64,000 bases of DNA from Candidatus Methylomirabilota bacterium (GTDB lineage Bacteria > Methylomirabilota > Methylomirabilia > Rokubacteriales > CSP1-6): the NCBI GenBank assembly GCA_035709005.1, contig DASTFB010000047.1, positions 62,001-126,000 on the forward strand, written 5' to 3'. Positions 33,643 through 41,703 of the stretch are shown here, in pieces. Under the pieces are notes generated by a model, which was not told where the DNA came from, searched no databases, and saw only the letters and a program-made list of their open reading frames with translations. The translations under genes were made by a program, and so were the position numbers. Position 1 is the first letter of the stretch; each line of letters starts with the position of its first letter.

Positions 33643-34176
33643 ATGTCCGAGGAGTTCCTGGACCCCACCGACTCGGTCGCCGTGCCCCGCAAGGTGGCTC
33701 CGCGGCCCTCGACGCTGGACGGCAAGGTGATCACGTTGCTCGATATTTCCAAGGCCAAAGGGAACCACCTCCTGGACCGGATCGAGGAGCTGTTGCGGGC
33801 CCGAACCCGGGCCAAGGCGATCGTCCGGAAGCGCAAGCCGACGTTCGCCCGGCCGGCCCCCGAGGAGCTCCGTCAGGAGATCGTGGGCGCCACCGACGTC
33901 CTGGTAGAGGCGCTCGCCGATTGAGGGTCCTGCACCACGTGCAGTGTGCACGACGGCGTATTCTTCGAGGATCATGGCATCCCGACCGCGACGGTCGTCT
34001 CCGCCGAGTTCGTCAACGCGGCCCGGGCCCAGGCCCAGGCGCTGGGAGCTACCGATTACCGGCCGGTCGTCGTGCCGCACCCGATCCAGCCCCTCACCCG
34101 AGCAGAAGTGCAGGAGCTCGCGGATCAGGCGTTCGCGGAAATTCTTTACAGACTCACCAGGCCCGCATCCGGGTAA
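33643..34176 (+). CDS. UGSC family selenoprotein (in-frame UGA read as selenocysteine at residue 94)
   Basis: An ATG with a strong AAGGAGGTG site opens a frame that meets TGA at 33922-33924, then continues in the same frame for 83 codons to TAA at 34174-34176. The 177-residue product has LLDISKAKGNHLLDRIEELL before the TGA. Right at it the sequence reads U-G-S-C (UGA GGG UCC UGC), followed by TTCSVHDGVFFEDHGIPTATVVSAEFVNAARAQ and VVVPHPIQPL. That matches the UGSC family, in which this position is Sec or Cys and the next conserved element is the SVHD region. Sec94 and Cys97 form a CxxC-like redox pair. A hairpin just after the UGA fits a bacterial SECIS. No selA/selB/selC/selD is in the window. 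If UGA were a true stop, the conserved second half would be orphaned. Confidence 0.85.
33938..33952 (+). promoter_or_regulatory. Putative bacterial SECIS hairpin
   Basis: CGTGCA-GTG-TGCACG forms a perfect 6-bp stem with a G-containing three-base loop that starts 20 nt after the UGA at 33922-33924. Bacterial SECIS elements are small hairpins directly 3' of the UGA, usually with a G in the apical loop 16-37 nt downstream. A competing hairpin, CTGCAC-CAC-GTGCAG (33930-33944), overlaps it and lacks a loop G. Folding was judged by eye. Confidence 0.55.
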
Positions 34177-34221
34177 GCGGTTGCACATTGCGTCAGCCCG
34201 ATGACTGCGCGACGTCGGCGC

Positions 34222-34237
34222 CGTCGCTGAAGCGACG
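34222..34237. terminator. Hairpin downstream of the UGSC gene
   Basis: CGTCGC-TGAA-GCGACG is a perfect 6-bp stem with a four-base loop, 46 bp after the UGSC stop and 100 bp before the OmpA-like gene. There is no T-run, so a role as terminator or transcript-end stabiliser is only likely. The rest of 34177-34337 shows no gene. Confidence 0.3.
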
Positions 34238-34337
34238 CGCACATGTCGCCGCTCAGCGATTTGGCGCGGGATTTTCAGAAGCACGGTCCTGGCGAGGTCC
34301 TTGCACCCGCGCGACGGACCGCTCACAAGGGGGAGTC

Positions 34338-34988
34338 ATGCGACACATTGGCACGTCAGTCATAGTTCTCCTCGGCATCGTTGCCCTCACTACCGGCTGC
34401 GCGACGAAAAAGTGGGTGCGTGAGGTCGTCGGCCAGCAAGACCAGAAGATCGCCAGAGCCGACGCCGAGGCCCGCGAGCAGGCCGCGCGCATCGTCGAAC
34501 ACGCCGATCGGATCGCCGGCCTGAACACCAAGGTCCAGGGGATCGAGCGGTCCGTCGGTGACGTCAGCGACCGCGCCAACACCGCCCTGACGAAGGCCGA
34601 GGAAACCGACAAGCGGCTGACCCGGCTCTGGTCCCAGCGTCATACCCGCCAGCAGGTGGAGACGGTGTCCGTCCACTTCGGGTTCGACCGCTGGGATCTG
34701 GACGATGGCGCCGAGACCGCGCTCCGGTCCATCATCCAGGAGCTCCAGAAGAACCCCCGGCTGACCGTGGATCTCCAGGGATACACGGACCCGGTGGGGA
34801 CGACCAACTATAACGTCGGGCTGAGTCAGCGGCGGGTCGAGGCGGTGCGACGGTACCTGGTCAAGCAGGGCGTCGAGATGCCGCGCATCCAGGCGGTCGG
34901 GCTGGGCCCGATCTTCGACCGGGACAGCAAGGAAGCGGCGGCCAAGCGGCGCCGGGTGTCGGTCAACCTGATGCTGTATCCCGAATAG
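34338..34988 (+). CDS. OmpA-family outer-membrane lipoprotein
   Basis: This 216-residue protein has a lipobox ALTTGC (Cys21), a coiled-coil middle (about residues 30-105, with heptads through EQAARIVEHADRIAGLNTKVQGIERSVGDV) and a C-terminal OmpA-like peptidoglycan-binding domain. In that domain VSVHFGFDRWDLDDGAETAL and LQGYTDPVGTTNYNVGLSQRRVEAVRRYLV are typical. It tethers the outer membrane to the wall and is a Pal-like second copy, distinct from pal at 10490. GGGGGAG precedes the ATG. Confidence 0.88.
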   Translation: MRHIGTSVIVLLGIVALTTGCATKKWVREVVGQQDQKIARADAEAREQAARIVEHADRIAGLNTKVQGIERSVGDVSDRANTALTKAEETDKRLTRLWSQRHTRQQVETVSVHFGFDRWDLDDGAETALRSIIQELQKNPRLTVDLQGYTDPVGTTNYNVGLSQRRVEAVRRYLVKQGVEMPRIQAVGLGPIFDRDSKEAAAKRRRVSVNLMLYPE

Positions 34989-35003
34989 GCCGCTCCTCGG
35001 GCC

Positions 35004-35513
35004 TCATTCGGGCAGCCGCCAGACGCGCCCTTCCGGCGGCTCGTCAGTCAGCGTGAACTGCACCAGGGTGAACTGATCGGCGAGGTCCTGGAAGACCGCG
35101 CGGACGCGCCGGCCGATGGCCACGTTCCGCGAGTCTTCCATGGTCCCGTCCGGCCGGATCAGATTCGCGACCATCCGGAGCGCCTCGTCGGATGTGGGTC
35201 TGCCCCGCTGTTCGTCCAGCTCCACCAGCACGACCGGGTAGGGCGTGACCTCCCTGAACCCGGGTTGGATCGCGTGCACGACGATCTCGTAGGAGTAGAT
35301 GGTGCCGCGGCCGCTGGCCTCCTGCCAGGTCCATTGAAGCTCCATACACCAGGGACAGGCGTGCGTCGGCGGGTAGCGCATCAGCCCGCACGCTCGGCAG
35401 CGCCGCAGCATGAGCCGATGCTGCCGGGCCAGGGCGAAGTACTCCTTCCATTCCGAGTCGTTGTCCGGGACGATCAACGGCATCCCCCGGTAGTGGACGG
35501 GCTCGGGCATCAT
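35004..35513 (-). CDS. DUF35 OB-fold protein with zinc ribbon
   Basis: This 169-residue protein has a rubredoxin-like zinc ribbon CRACGLMRYPPTHACPWC (about residues 39-56), followed by an OB-fold (about 65-165) with TIYSYEIVVHAIQPGF and VVLVELDEQRG. DUF35 proteins are the partners of thiolase-like proteins: they bind acyl-CoA and act as a lid or subunit, as ChsH2 does with the aldolase Ltp2. The thiolase-like gene lies upstream on the same strand, and the two very likely form one complex. The start is the first of two Met codons. Confidence 0.85.
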   Translation of the reverse strand: MMPEPVHYRGMPLIVPDNDSEWKEYFALARQHRLMLRRCRACGLMRYPPTHACPWCMELQWTWQEASGRGTIYSYEIVVHAIQPGFREVTPYPVVLVELDEQRGRPTSDEALRMVANLIRPDGTMEDSRNVAIGRRVRAVFQDLADQFTLVQFTLTDEPPEGRVWRLPE

Positions 35514-35552
35514 TGAACAGGGTGCGGGCACCCGGGCTCGCGCCCGCCCGCA

Positions 35553-35679
35553 CCCCGCCGGAACGACGCTCGATCTTGTTCGATCACCCGATCAGAGTCG
35601 CGACCCACCCGCTTCGCCACGCCCATGCCCCGCCGGAAGGACGCGCCCGGTTGTTCACTGACCATATCTGAGTCCCGAC
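35553..35679. repeat. Imperfect direct repeat, two 52-bp copies 75 bp apart
   Basis: Copy 1 (35553-35604) and copy 2 (35628-35679) both begin CCCCGCCGGAA and end in an AGTCxCGAC form, with shared TTGTTC-type core bases. They fill the gap between the DUF35 gene and the thiolase-like gene. The 75-bp period is a multiple of three, so an open frame through both shows a repeated GRDSD...ASFRRG peptide. There is no sign that this is translated. Confidence 0.55.
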
Positions 35680-35688
35680 CTTGGTCCA

Positions 35689-36909
35689 TCACCGGCGCAA
35701 GATAACGGCGCTGCCCGTCGGCGGCATGGCCCACCCGAGATTCATGGCGATCTCGGGGTCCCGGACCTGGCGGCACCGGCCCGGCGCGTAGTCGTAGCCG
35801 TGCACGCCCTCGGCGGCCCGGGGGCAGTAGTCGTCCACGGTGCCGCGGAGCTGGCGCACGTTCTCGATGACCATCGACATCCCGTGGGTGTAGCCCTCAC
35901 ACAGGTGGCCGCCCGCGGTGTTGTTGGGGCGCCGGCCGCCGAGCTCGATGATCCCGCTGGACACGTATGGCCCGCCCTCGCCCTTTCGGCAGAAGCCGTA
36001 TTCCTCGAGCTGGAGCATCGTGGTGAAGGTGAAGGCGTCGTAGGATCCCGTGATGTCGACATCCTCCGGGGTGATGCCGGCCTGCCCGAAGACGATGTCC
36101 CGGGCGTAGTAGCCGGCCACCCGGGTGATGGGCCCGTGGGCCCAGTGAAAGTCGGTGCGCGGCTTGGAGACCCGCCCGGCCACGCCCATGATGTAGACGG
36201 GACGCTGCCGCAGGTCGCGAGCCCGCTCGGCCGGGGCCACGATGAGGCACGTGGCGTTATCGGTCTCCAGGCAACAGTCGAGCAGGTGCAGCGGCTTGAC
36301 GATCCAGCGGGACCTCACGACATCCTCGACGGTGACGCGCTCTTTCAGCAGGGCCTTGGGGTTCTGCGAGGCGTGCTTGCTGTGCGTAACCTTTACGTGC
36401 GCCACCTGTTCCGAGGTCGTGCCGTACTCGTACATATGGCGCATGAAGGTCAGCGCGAAGTTCTGCCCCGCGCTCCGCATCCCGAACGGCACCTGGGCCA
36501 GGTCCTGCCCGCGCACGGGGGCCGCCGCCCGGGGCCCGGTGCCGCCGATGCGCAGCTCGCTGTAACCGTTCATGGAGCGGAAGATCGCCACCGCCTGGCA
36601 CATCCCGGCCTCGATCGCCCCCATCGCCAGGCCGATCAGCGCTTCGGTCGAGGAGCCGCCTCCGAGGACGTCCATGAAGAAGTTCAGCCGGATCCCCAGG
36701 TCGGCGGCGACCCAGTTCGCCGGGGTCGAGTCGTTGTTCTGGTAGCTCATCATGCCGTCGATGTCGGTCGGACGCAGCCCCGCGTCGGCCATCGCCTTGC
36801 CGATCGCCTCCACGGCCATGGCCCGGGTGGTCCGCCCCGAGTTCCTCGAGTACTCGGTCTCGCCGACACCGACGATGCAGTACTTGTCGCGAAGGGTTCT
36901 GGGCGTCAC
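35689..36909 (-). CDS. Thiolase-like protein (SCP-x/Ltp2 type) without catalytic Cys
   Basis: From a GTG at 36909 this has 406 residues with the thiolase fold: YCIVGVGETEYSRNSGRTTRAMAVEAI at the N-terminus and NNTAGGHLCEGYTHGMSMVIENVRQLRG towards the C-terminus. At the spot where true thiolases have the nucleophilic Cys the sequence is DVLGGGSSTEALI, with no Cys. Such Cys-less proteins paired with DUF35 (Ltp2-ChsH2) cleave acyl-CoA side chains as retro-aldolases rather than thiolases. The pairing with the DUF35 gene just downstream supports that reading. Substrate unknown. Confidence 0.8.
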   Translation of the reverse strand: MTPRTLRDKYCIVGVGETEYSRNSGRTTRAMAVEAIGKAMADAGLRPTDIDGMMSYQNNDSTPANWVAADLGIRLNFFMDVLGGGSSTEALIGLAMGAIEAGMCQAVAIFRSMNGYSELRIGGTGPRAAAPVRGQDLAQVPFGMRSAGQNFALTFMRHMYEYGTTSEQVAHVKVTHSKHASQNPKALLKERVTVEDVVRSRWIVKPLHLLDCCLETDNATCLIVAPAERARDLRQRPVYIMGVAGRVSKPRTDFHWAHGPITRVAGYYARDIVFGQAGITPEDVDITGSYDAFTFTTMLQLEEYGFCRKGEGGPYVSSGIIELGGRRPNNTAGGHLCEGYTHGMSMVIENVRQLRGTVDDYCPRAAEGVHGYDYAPGRCRQVRDPEIAMNLGWAMPPTGSAVILRR

Positions 36910-36964
36910 CGGGAGCCGAGAGTAGCACGTTCCCGCAGCTGGCTGGAGCGCCTGCGCGCCAGGC

Positions 36965-39748
36965 TCAGGGGCGACAGTTCTTGCCGTTGAGCCGGGGCAG
37001 GATCTCGGCCAGGAACTTGCCGGTGTAGGAGCCGGGAGTCTGGACCACAATCTCGGGCGGGCCCTCGGCGATGATCTCGCCGCCCTCGTCGCCCCCCTCG
37101 GGACCGAGGTCGATCACCCAGTCCGCCGACTTGATGACGTCGAGGTGGTGCTCCACCACCAGCACGGTGTTGCCGGCGTCCACCAGCCGGTTCAGCACGC
37201 CCAGGAGGCGTTTCACGTCGTCCAGGTGCAGCCCGGTCGTCGGCTCGTCGAGGATATACAGCATGTCGCCGGCGGTCCGCGCCCCGAGCTCGGCGGCGAT
37301 CTTGAGCCGCTGGGCCTCGCCGCCCGACAACGTCGTGGCGGGCTGGCCCAGCCGCAGATACCCCAGGCCGACGTCCCCCAGCACACGGAGACGACGCGCC
37401 AGCGTGCTGTGGGCCGCGAAGAACTCGACGGCCTCGTCGACCGTCATCTTCAGCGCGGCGGCGATGTTGCGCCCCCGGTGCTTCACGGAGAGCACGTCCG
37501 GCCGGTACCGGCGGCCCTCGCATTCCTGGCAGGTCACATAGACGTCTTCGAAGAAGTACATCTCGAGTTTCTCGAACCCGTCGCCCTGACACTTCTCGCA
37601 GCGCCCCCCGGGGACGTTGAAGGAGAAGGCGCCCGCCGGCAGACCGAGCGCCCTGGCCTTCGGCTGGGCGGCATACAGCTTCCGGATCTCGTCGAAGGCC
37701 TTCACGTAGGTGACGGGATTCGAGCGGGGGGTGCGGCCGATCGGCTCCTGATCGATGAGGCGAACGCCCTTGAGATACTCCAGCCCGGCGAGGCTGTCAT
37801 AGGCCCCGGGAAGGGCGAAGTCGCTCTTGAAGGCGCGGGCCACGGCGCGGTACAGCGTGTCGTGCACGAGCGTCGATTTGCCCGAGCCGGAGACCCCGCT
37901 CACCACGGTCAGGGTGCCGAGCGGGATGCGCAGGACGACGTTTTTGAGATTGTGCTCGCGGGCGCCGGTCAGCACGAGGTGCCGGCGGCCCGGACGGCGC
38001 CCCGGCGGCACCGAGATCGACTCCCGGCCCGTGAGGTAGCGGGCGGTGAGGGAGTGCGAGGCCTTGGCGAACTCGACCTTCGGGCCGCTGAACACGAGCT
38101 CCCCGCCGCGCTCCCCCGAACCGGGCCCCAGCTCCACGATGTGGTCGGCGGCGTCGATGAAGGTCCGATCGTGCTCGACCACGATGACGGTGTTGCCGGC
38201 CTGGGCCAGCTCCCGGCAGAGATCGGCGAGACGGGCGGTGTCGCGCGCGTGCAGGCCGATGGAGGGCTCGTCGAGGACGTACAAGGTGCCGACGAGCTGC
38301 GAGCCGAGCTGGTTGGCCAAATTGATGCGTTGCGCCTCGCCGCCTGACAGCGATCGGGTCTGGCGAGACAGGCTCAGGTAGCCGAGCCCGACGCGAAGCA
38401 GGAAGGTGAGCTTGGCGCCGAGCTGCTTGAGGATTTCCCGGGCGATGGTGCTCTCCCAGGCCGACAATCGCAGCCCGGTCAGCGTCCGGAAGGCCTGCTC
38501 GATCGTCAGGGCGCACACGTCCGCGATCGTCAGCCCGCCGACCCGGACGGCCAACGCCGCCGGCTTGAGCCGCTTCCCCTGGCAGGCCGGACAGCGCGAC
38601 TGGCTGCGGTAGCGGGAGAGGAACACCCGGACGTGCAGCTTGTAGCGGTAGGACTCCACCTCCTCGAAGAAGCCCCGGATGCCGGGAAAGCCGTCGTCGC
38701 CCTCGTACACCAGGCGGCGCTCCGCCTCCGTGAGCGTGTTGTACGGCTTGCTCGTGTCGAGGCCGAGGCGCCGCGCCGCCTTGACGAGCTGCCGCTGGTA
38801 CCGCCGTCCCGAGGGGTAGGTCCATGGCTCCACCGCGCCCTCGGCCAGGGTGCGCGTGGGATCGGGCACCACGAGGCCTTCGTCGTACTGGAGGATGTTG
38901 CCGAAGCCCCGGCATTCGGGGCAGGCCCCCAGGGGATGGTTGAAGGAGAACAGCAGGGGTTGGGGCCGCTCGAGAGCTGCGCCGCACTGCGGGCACTTGA
39001 GCGCCTCGGCAAAGGCCAGCACGCCGGCGCCCACGACGTCCACCTCCATCCGGCCGCTGCCCTCGCGCAGGGCGGCCTCCACGGACTCGGTCAGACGGGC
39101 TCGTCGTGCGGCGTCGAGCGTCACGCGATCCAGGACGACGACCAGCTCCTTGGCGACCTCGGTCGCCGGCGGTGGAGCGGTCAGATCGAGAATCTCCTCG
39201 CCCAGGCGCACGCGCGCGAAGCCCCGTCGCATCAAGGCCGCCCACAGATCGGCCAGGGGCATCCCGGCGGGGACGGCGAGACGGAAGCCGATCAGCGCCC
39301 GGGCACCCGGGTGCCGGGCCAGCAAGGTGTCCACGATCGACTCGGCCGAGTGGGAGGCGGCCGGGACCTCACAGGCCAGGCAGTGGACCTGGCCGATCTT
39401 GGCGTAGAGCAGACGCAGGTAGTCGTAAACCTCGGTGGCCGTGCCGACGGTGGAGCGAGCAGTCCGGACGGGGTTTTTCTGCTCCAGCGCCACGGCCGGC
39501 CGGATGTTCTCCATCCGGTCCACATCCGGCCGATCGATCCGATCGAGGAACATCCGGGCGTAGGTGCTCAGCGACTCGATGTAGCGCCACTGTCCCTCGG
39601 CGAAGATGGTGTCGAACGCCAGCGACGACTTGCCCGACCCCGAAACGCCGGTGACGATGGTCAGGCGGTCATGGGGGACCTCCAGAGAGACGTTCTTCAG
39701 GTTGTTCTGCCGGGCGCCTTCGATCCGGAGCCCCGGGGGGCGCGGCAT
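36965..39748 (-). CDS. uvrA: Excinuclease ABC subunit UvrA
   Basis: This 927-residue protein is close to the usual 940. It has two ABC ATPase modules with Walker A GVSGSGKSSL (about residues 34-43) and GVSGSGKSTL in the second half. It also has two signature LSGGEAQRI/LSGGEAQRL motifs and Walker B LDEPSIGLHARD and LDEPTTGLHLDD. The zinc-finger regions are CPQCGAALERP ... HPLGACPECRGFG and PGGRCEKCQGDGFEK ... CQECEGRRY. UvrA finds bulky DNA lesions and loads UvrB. It is divergent from the NtrC-type regulator, with only 54 bp between. No uvrB is in the window. Confidence 0.95.
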   Translation of the reverse strand: MPRPPGLRIEGARQNNLKNVSLEVPHDRLTIVTGVSGSGKSSLAFDTIFAEGQWRYIESLSTYARMFLDRIDRPDVDRMENIRPAVALEQKNPVRTARSTVGTATEVYDYLRLLYAKIGQVHCLACEVPAASHSAESIVDTLLARHPGARALIGFRLAVPAGMPLADLWAALMRRGFARVRLGEEILDLTAPPPATEVAKELVVVLDRVTLDAARRARLTESVEAALREGSGRMEVDVVGAGVLAFAEALKCPQCGAALERPQPLLFSFNHPLGACPECRGFGNILQYDEGLVVPDPTRTLAEGAVEPWTYPSGRRYQRQLVKAARRLGLDTSKPYNTLTEAERRLVYEGDDGFPGIRGFFEEVESYRYKLHVRVFLSRYRSQSRCPACQGKRLKPAALAVRVGGLTIADVCALTIEQAFRTLTGLRLSAWESTIAREILKQLGAKLTFLLRVGLGYLSLSRQTRSLSGGEAQRINLANQLGSQLVGTLYVLDEPSIGLHARDTARLADLCRELAQAGNTVIVVEHDRTFIDAADHIVELGPGSGERGGELVFSGPKVEFAKASHSLTARYLTGRESISVPPGRRPGRRHLVLTGAREHNLKNVVLRIPLGTLTVVSGVSGSGKSTLVHDTLYRAVARAFKSDFALPGAYDSLAGLEYLKGVRLIDQEPIGRTPRSNPVTYVKAFDEIRKLYAAQPKARALGLPAGAFSFNVPGGRCEKCQGDGFEKLEMYFFEDVYVTCQECEGRRYRPDVLSVKHRGRNIAAALKMTVDEAVEFFAAHSTLARRLRVLGDVGLGYLRLGQPATTLSGGEAQRLKIAAELGARTAGDMLYILDEPTTGLHLDDVKRLLGVLNRLVDAGNTVLVVEHHLDVIKSADWVIDLGPEGGDEGGEIIAEGPPEIVVQTPGSYTGKFLAEILPRLNGKNCRP

Positions 39749-39802
39749 GCGCGAAATCCTCCTGAGGTCGATATGTTACTGAAAGTGCTATGATGGCGCT
39801 AC

Positions 39803-41155
39803 ATGCACGATCGCATCCGCGTGCTGGTCGTGGACGACGATGCTGAGGTTCGTGCGCTGCTCGGCCGGGTTCTCACCAAGGCCGGATTCACGGTGGGCGA
39901 GGCGGTCTCCGGCGCCGAGGGGATGGCCCTTCTCGGCCGGCACGAGTACGACGTGGCCCTCGTCGATGTGAAGCTTCCCGACGCATCCGGTCTCGACATC
40001 CTTCGCTGGGCCCGTGAGGCCGAGGCCGACACGGAGTTCATCGTCCTCACCGGCAACGCGGATGTGGAGACCGCGGTGGAAGCCATGCGGCTGGGCGCCT
40101 ACGATTTTCTCGGGAAACCCTGGCGCAACGCCGAGCTCGTGGAGGTCCTGGGCAAGGCCGCGGAAAAGAAGAAGCTGCGCCGGGAGAACTCCGCGCTCCG
40201 AGAGGTGATGACCCGTCGTGACGGCCTCCCCCAGATCGTGGGGGCGACGCCGGAAGTTCAGGATCTGATCTCGATCATCGGGCGGGTCGCCCAGAGCGAC
40301 AGTCCGGTTCTCATCCTCGGTGAGAGCGGGACCGGCAAGGAGCTCGTCGCCCGGACCATCCACCTCAAGAGCCGCCGGGCGAGCCGGTCGTTCGTGTCGG
40401 TCAACTGCGGCGCGTTTCCCGACACCCTCCTCGAGACGGAGCTGTTCGGGCACAAGCGCGGCGCATTCAGCGGGGCCGTGGCCTCGCGGGTCGGTCTGTT
40501 CGAGGCCGCGGACGGCGGGACGCTGTTCCTGGACGAGATCGGTGAGATGTCTCCCGCCATGCAAGTGCGCCTCTTGCGTGTGCTCGATTCCGGCGAGGTG
40601 CGCCGGGTCGGCGAAGAGCGGGCGTTTCACGTGGACGCGCGGATCCTGGCCGCCACCAACAAGGATCTGAGCCGGGAAGCCGCCGAGGGGCGGTTCCGCT
40701 GGGACCTGTTCTACCGGGTGAGCACGATCAGTGTGCCCGTTCCCTCCCTGCGGCAACGCCGGGCCGACATCCCGCTGCTGGTCCAGCACTTCACCGGGCC
40801 CGCCACCCGGGGCAAGTCCCTGAAGTTCGCCGCCGAGGCCATGGACCGACTGATGAGCTATTCGTGGCCCGGCAACATCCGGGAGCTGCGGAACCTGGTC
40901 GAGCGCCTGATGATCCTGCACGAGGGCGACGAGGTCCGCGTCAATGACTTACCGGCCGAGCTGGGCGCGCCCGCCCGCGCCGCCCCCGAGCCGGAAGCTG
41001 CGCTGGTCTCGTTGCAGGAGATCGAGCGCCGCCACGTCGAGCGCGTGCTTCAGGCCACCGGCTGGAACAAGGCCCAGGCCGCGCGAGTCCTCGACGTCGA
41101 CATCAAGACCCTGAACAAGAAGATCCGCGACTACGGCCTGAGCCGTTCTGCCTGA
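39803..41155 (+). CDS. Sigma-54-dependent response regulator, NtrC family
   Basis: This 450-residue protein has a receiver domain (residues 4-120; acidic DDD at 11-13, phosphorylation Asp55 in VALVDVKLP, Lys105). An AAA+ domain follows (about 143-385) with Walker A GESGTGKE (173-180), LFGHKRGAFSGA (GAFxGA at 220-225), Walker B LFLDEIGEM and an R-finger region. A Fis-type HTH ends the protein (about 410-447, RVLQATGWNKAQAARVLDVDIKTLNKKI). It remodels sigma-54 polymerase at enhancer sites. The sigma-54 contact loop is GAFSGA rather than the usual GAFTGA. No histidine kinase gene is adjacent. A sigma-54 promoter-like site lies 106 bp past the stop. Confidence 0.92.
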   Translation: MHDRIRVLVVDDDAEVRALLGRVLTKAGFTVGEAVSGAEGMALLGRHEYDVALVDVKLPDASGLDILRWAREAEADTEFIVLTGNADVETAVEAMRLGAYDFLGKPWRNAELVEVLGKAAEKKKLRRENSALREVMTRRDGLPQIVGATPEVQDLISIIGRVAQSDSPVLILGESGTGKELVARTIHLKSRRASRSFVSVNCGAFPDTLLETELFGHKRGAFSGAVASRVGLFEAADGGTLFLDEIGEMSPAMQVRLLRVLDSGEVRRVGEERAFHVDARILAATNKDLSREAAEGRFRWDLFYRVSTISVPVPSLRQRRADIPLLVQHFTGPATRGKSLKFAAEAMDRLMSYSWPGNIRELRNLVERLMILHEGDEVRVNDLPAELGAPARAAPEPEAALVSLQEIERRHVERVLQATGWNKAQAARVLDVDIKTLNKKIRDYGLSRSA

Positions 41156-41162
41156 CTCTCCC

Positions 41163-41195
41163 GGGAGAAAGTCCCCGTCCCGGGGATGTTCTCCC
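41163..41195. terminator. Large hairpin just after the NtrC-type gene
   Basis: GGGAGAA (41163-41169) pairs with TTCTCCC (41189-41195), and inside it CCCCG (41173-41177) pairs with CGGGG (41181-41185) over a TCC loop. The structure starts 8 bp after the TGA stop. The T-run is poor (TTTT at 41208), so it may be a terminator, or the outer arms may serve as a binding site for the regulator itself. Confidence 0.5.
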
Positions 41196-41260
41196 AGGCC
41201 TCGCCGTTTTCACCGTCCCGCGACGCCTCGATTCAATGCTGACTTAGCGCGCACCGCGTG

Positions 41261-41276
41261 TGGCACCCCGGTTGCC
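41261..41276 (+). promoter_or_regulatory. Sigma-54 (-24/-12) promoter-like site within a palindrome
   Basis: TGGCACCCCGGTTGCC matches the sigma-54 consensus TGGCAC-N5-TTGCW, with GG and GC 10 bp apart as required. It is embedded in a perfect 8-bp inverted repeat GTGTGGCA-N7-TGCCACAC (41258-41280). The predicted start of transcription is about 41287, a few bases before the ATG at 41293, so the leader would be very short. Confidence 0.55.
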
Positions 41277-41292
41277 ACACACCCCAGGTGAG

Positions 41293-41703
41293 ATGAACAT
41301 CACGAGCCCGCGCTTGCTGCAGCCGGAGCTGCACCTCCCGGGTGAGGCCCCGAGGCCCCGCGCTTCCGGGATAACGCTCTGGCGCCCCGGGATCGTCCTG
41401 CCCGACGCGTTCGCCACGGCCCGTTCTCCCCGGGTGGTCGTCGCCGAGCCGACGACGAGGCCCGACGCGGTGCGGGCACAGCTCGAGGCGACCCAGTCGC
41501 TGTTGTCTTCCATGGCCGAGGCCCAGATGGCGCTCGGCGCCCGGGCCGCGGCCGCCGAGCGGCGTGCCGCGACGGCGGGCTCGCCGGGCCTCAGAGTGGC
41601 GGCGGTGGTGGAGGCCTATCGGATCCACGCGGAGCTCGACGGCATCCTGCGCAGGACGCTCCAGCGCGCCCAGGCCCTCTTGGAAGAGCGAGGACTGCGA
41701 TGA
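41293..41703 (+). CDS. Hypothetical protein, 136 aa, behind the sigma-54-like site
   Basis: The family is not recognised. The ATG at 41293 has an AGGTGAG site. The first half (LLQPELHLPGEAPRPRASGITLWRPGIVLPDAF) is Pro-rich and extended. The second half (about residues 60-136) is strongly helical with Ala/Arg/Glu heptad-like content: RAQLEATQSLLSSMAEAQMALGARAAAAERRA and VVEAYRIHAELDGILRRTLQRAQALLEER. It has no signal peptide or membrane helix. It overlaps the next gene by 4 bp (ATGA), so the two are co-translated. Confidence 0.6.
   Translation: MNITSPRLLQPELHLPGEAPRPRASGITLWRPGIVLPDAFATARSPRVVVAEPTTRPDAVRAQLEATQSLLSSMAEAQMALGARAAAAERRAATAGSPGLRVAAVVEAYRIHAELDGILRRTLQRAQALLEERGLR

Noticed and set aside
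33643-33924. A 93-residue protein ending at the TGA and a separate protein starting near 33946
   Set aside because: The second part stays in the same frame, begins in the middle of a conserved block and lacks a ribosome site. The UGSC motif covers the TGA exactly.
33930-33944. Hairpin CTGCAC-CAC-GTGCAG as the SECIS
   Set aside because: It is closer to the UGA and has no G in its loop. The overlapping hairpin at 33938-33952 fits known rules better, though both were judged by eye.
35510-35776. Minus-strand open frame through the direct repeat
   Set aside because: It overlaps two better genes at its ends, has no ribosome site and shows only the repeat itself.
37145-39793. Plus-strand frames opposite uvrA
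   Set aside because: They are antisense to a full-length UvrA with both ATPase modules and zinc motifs.
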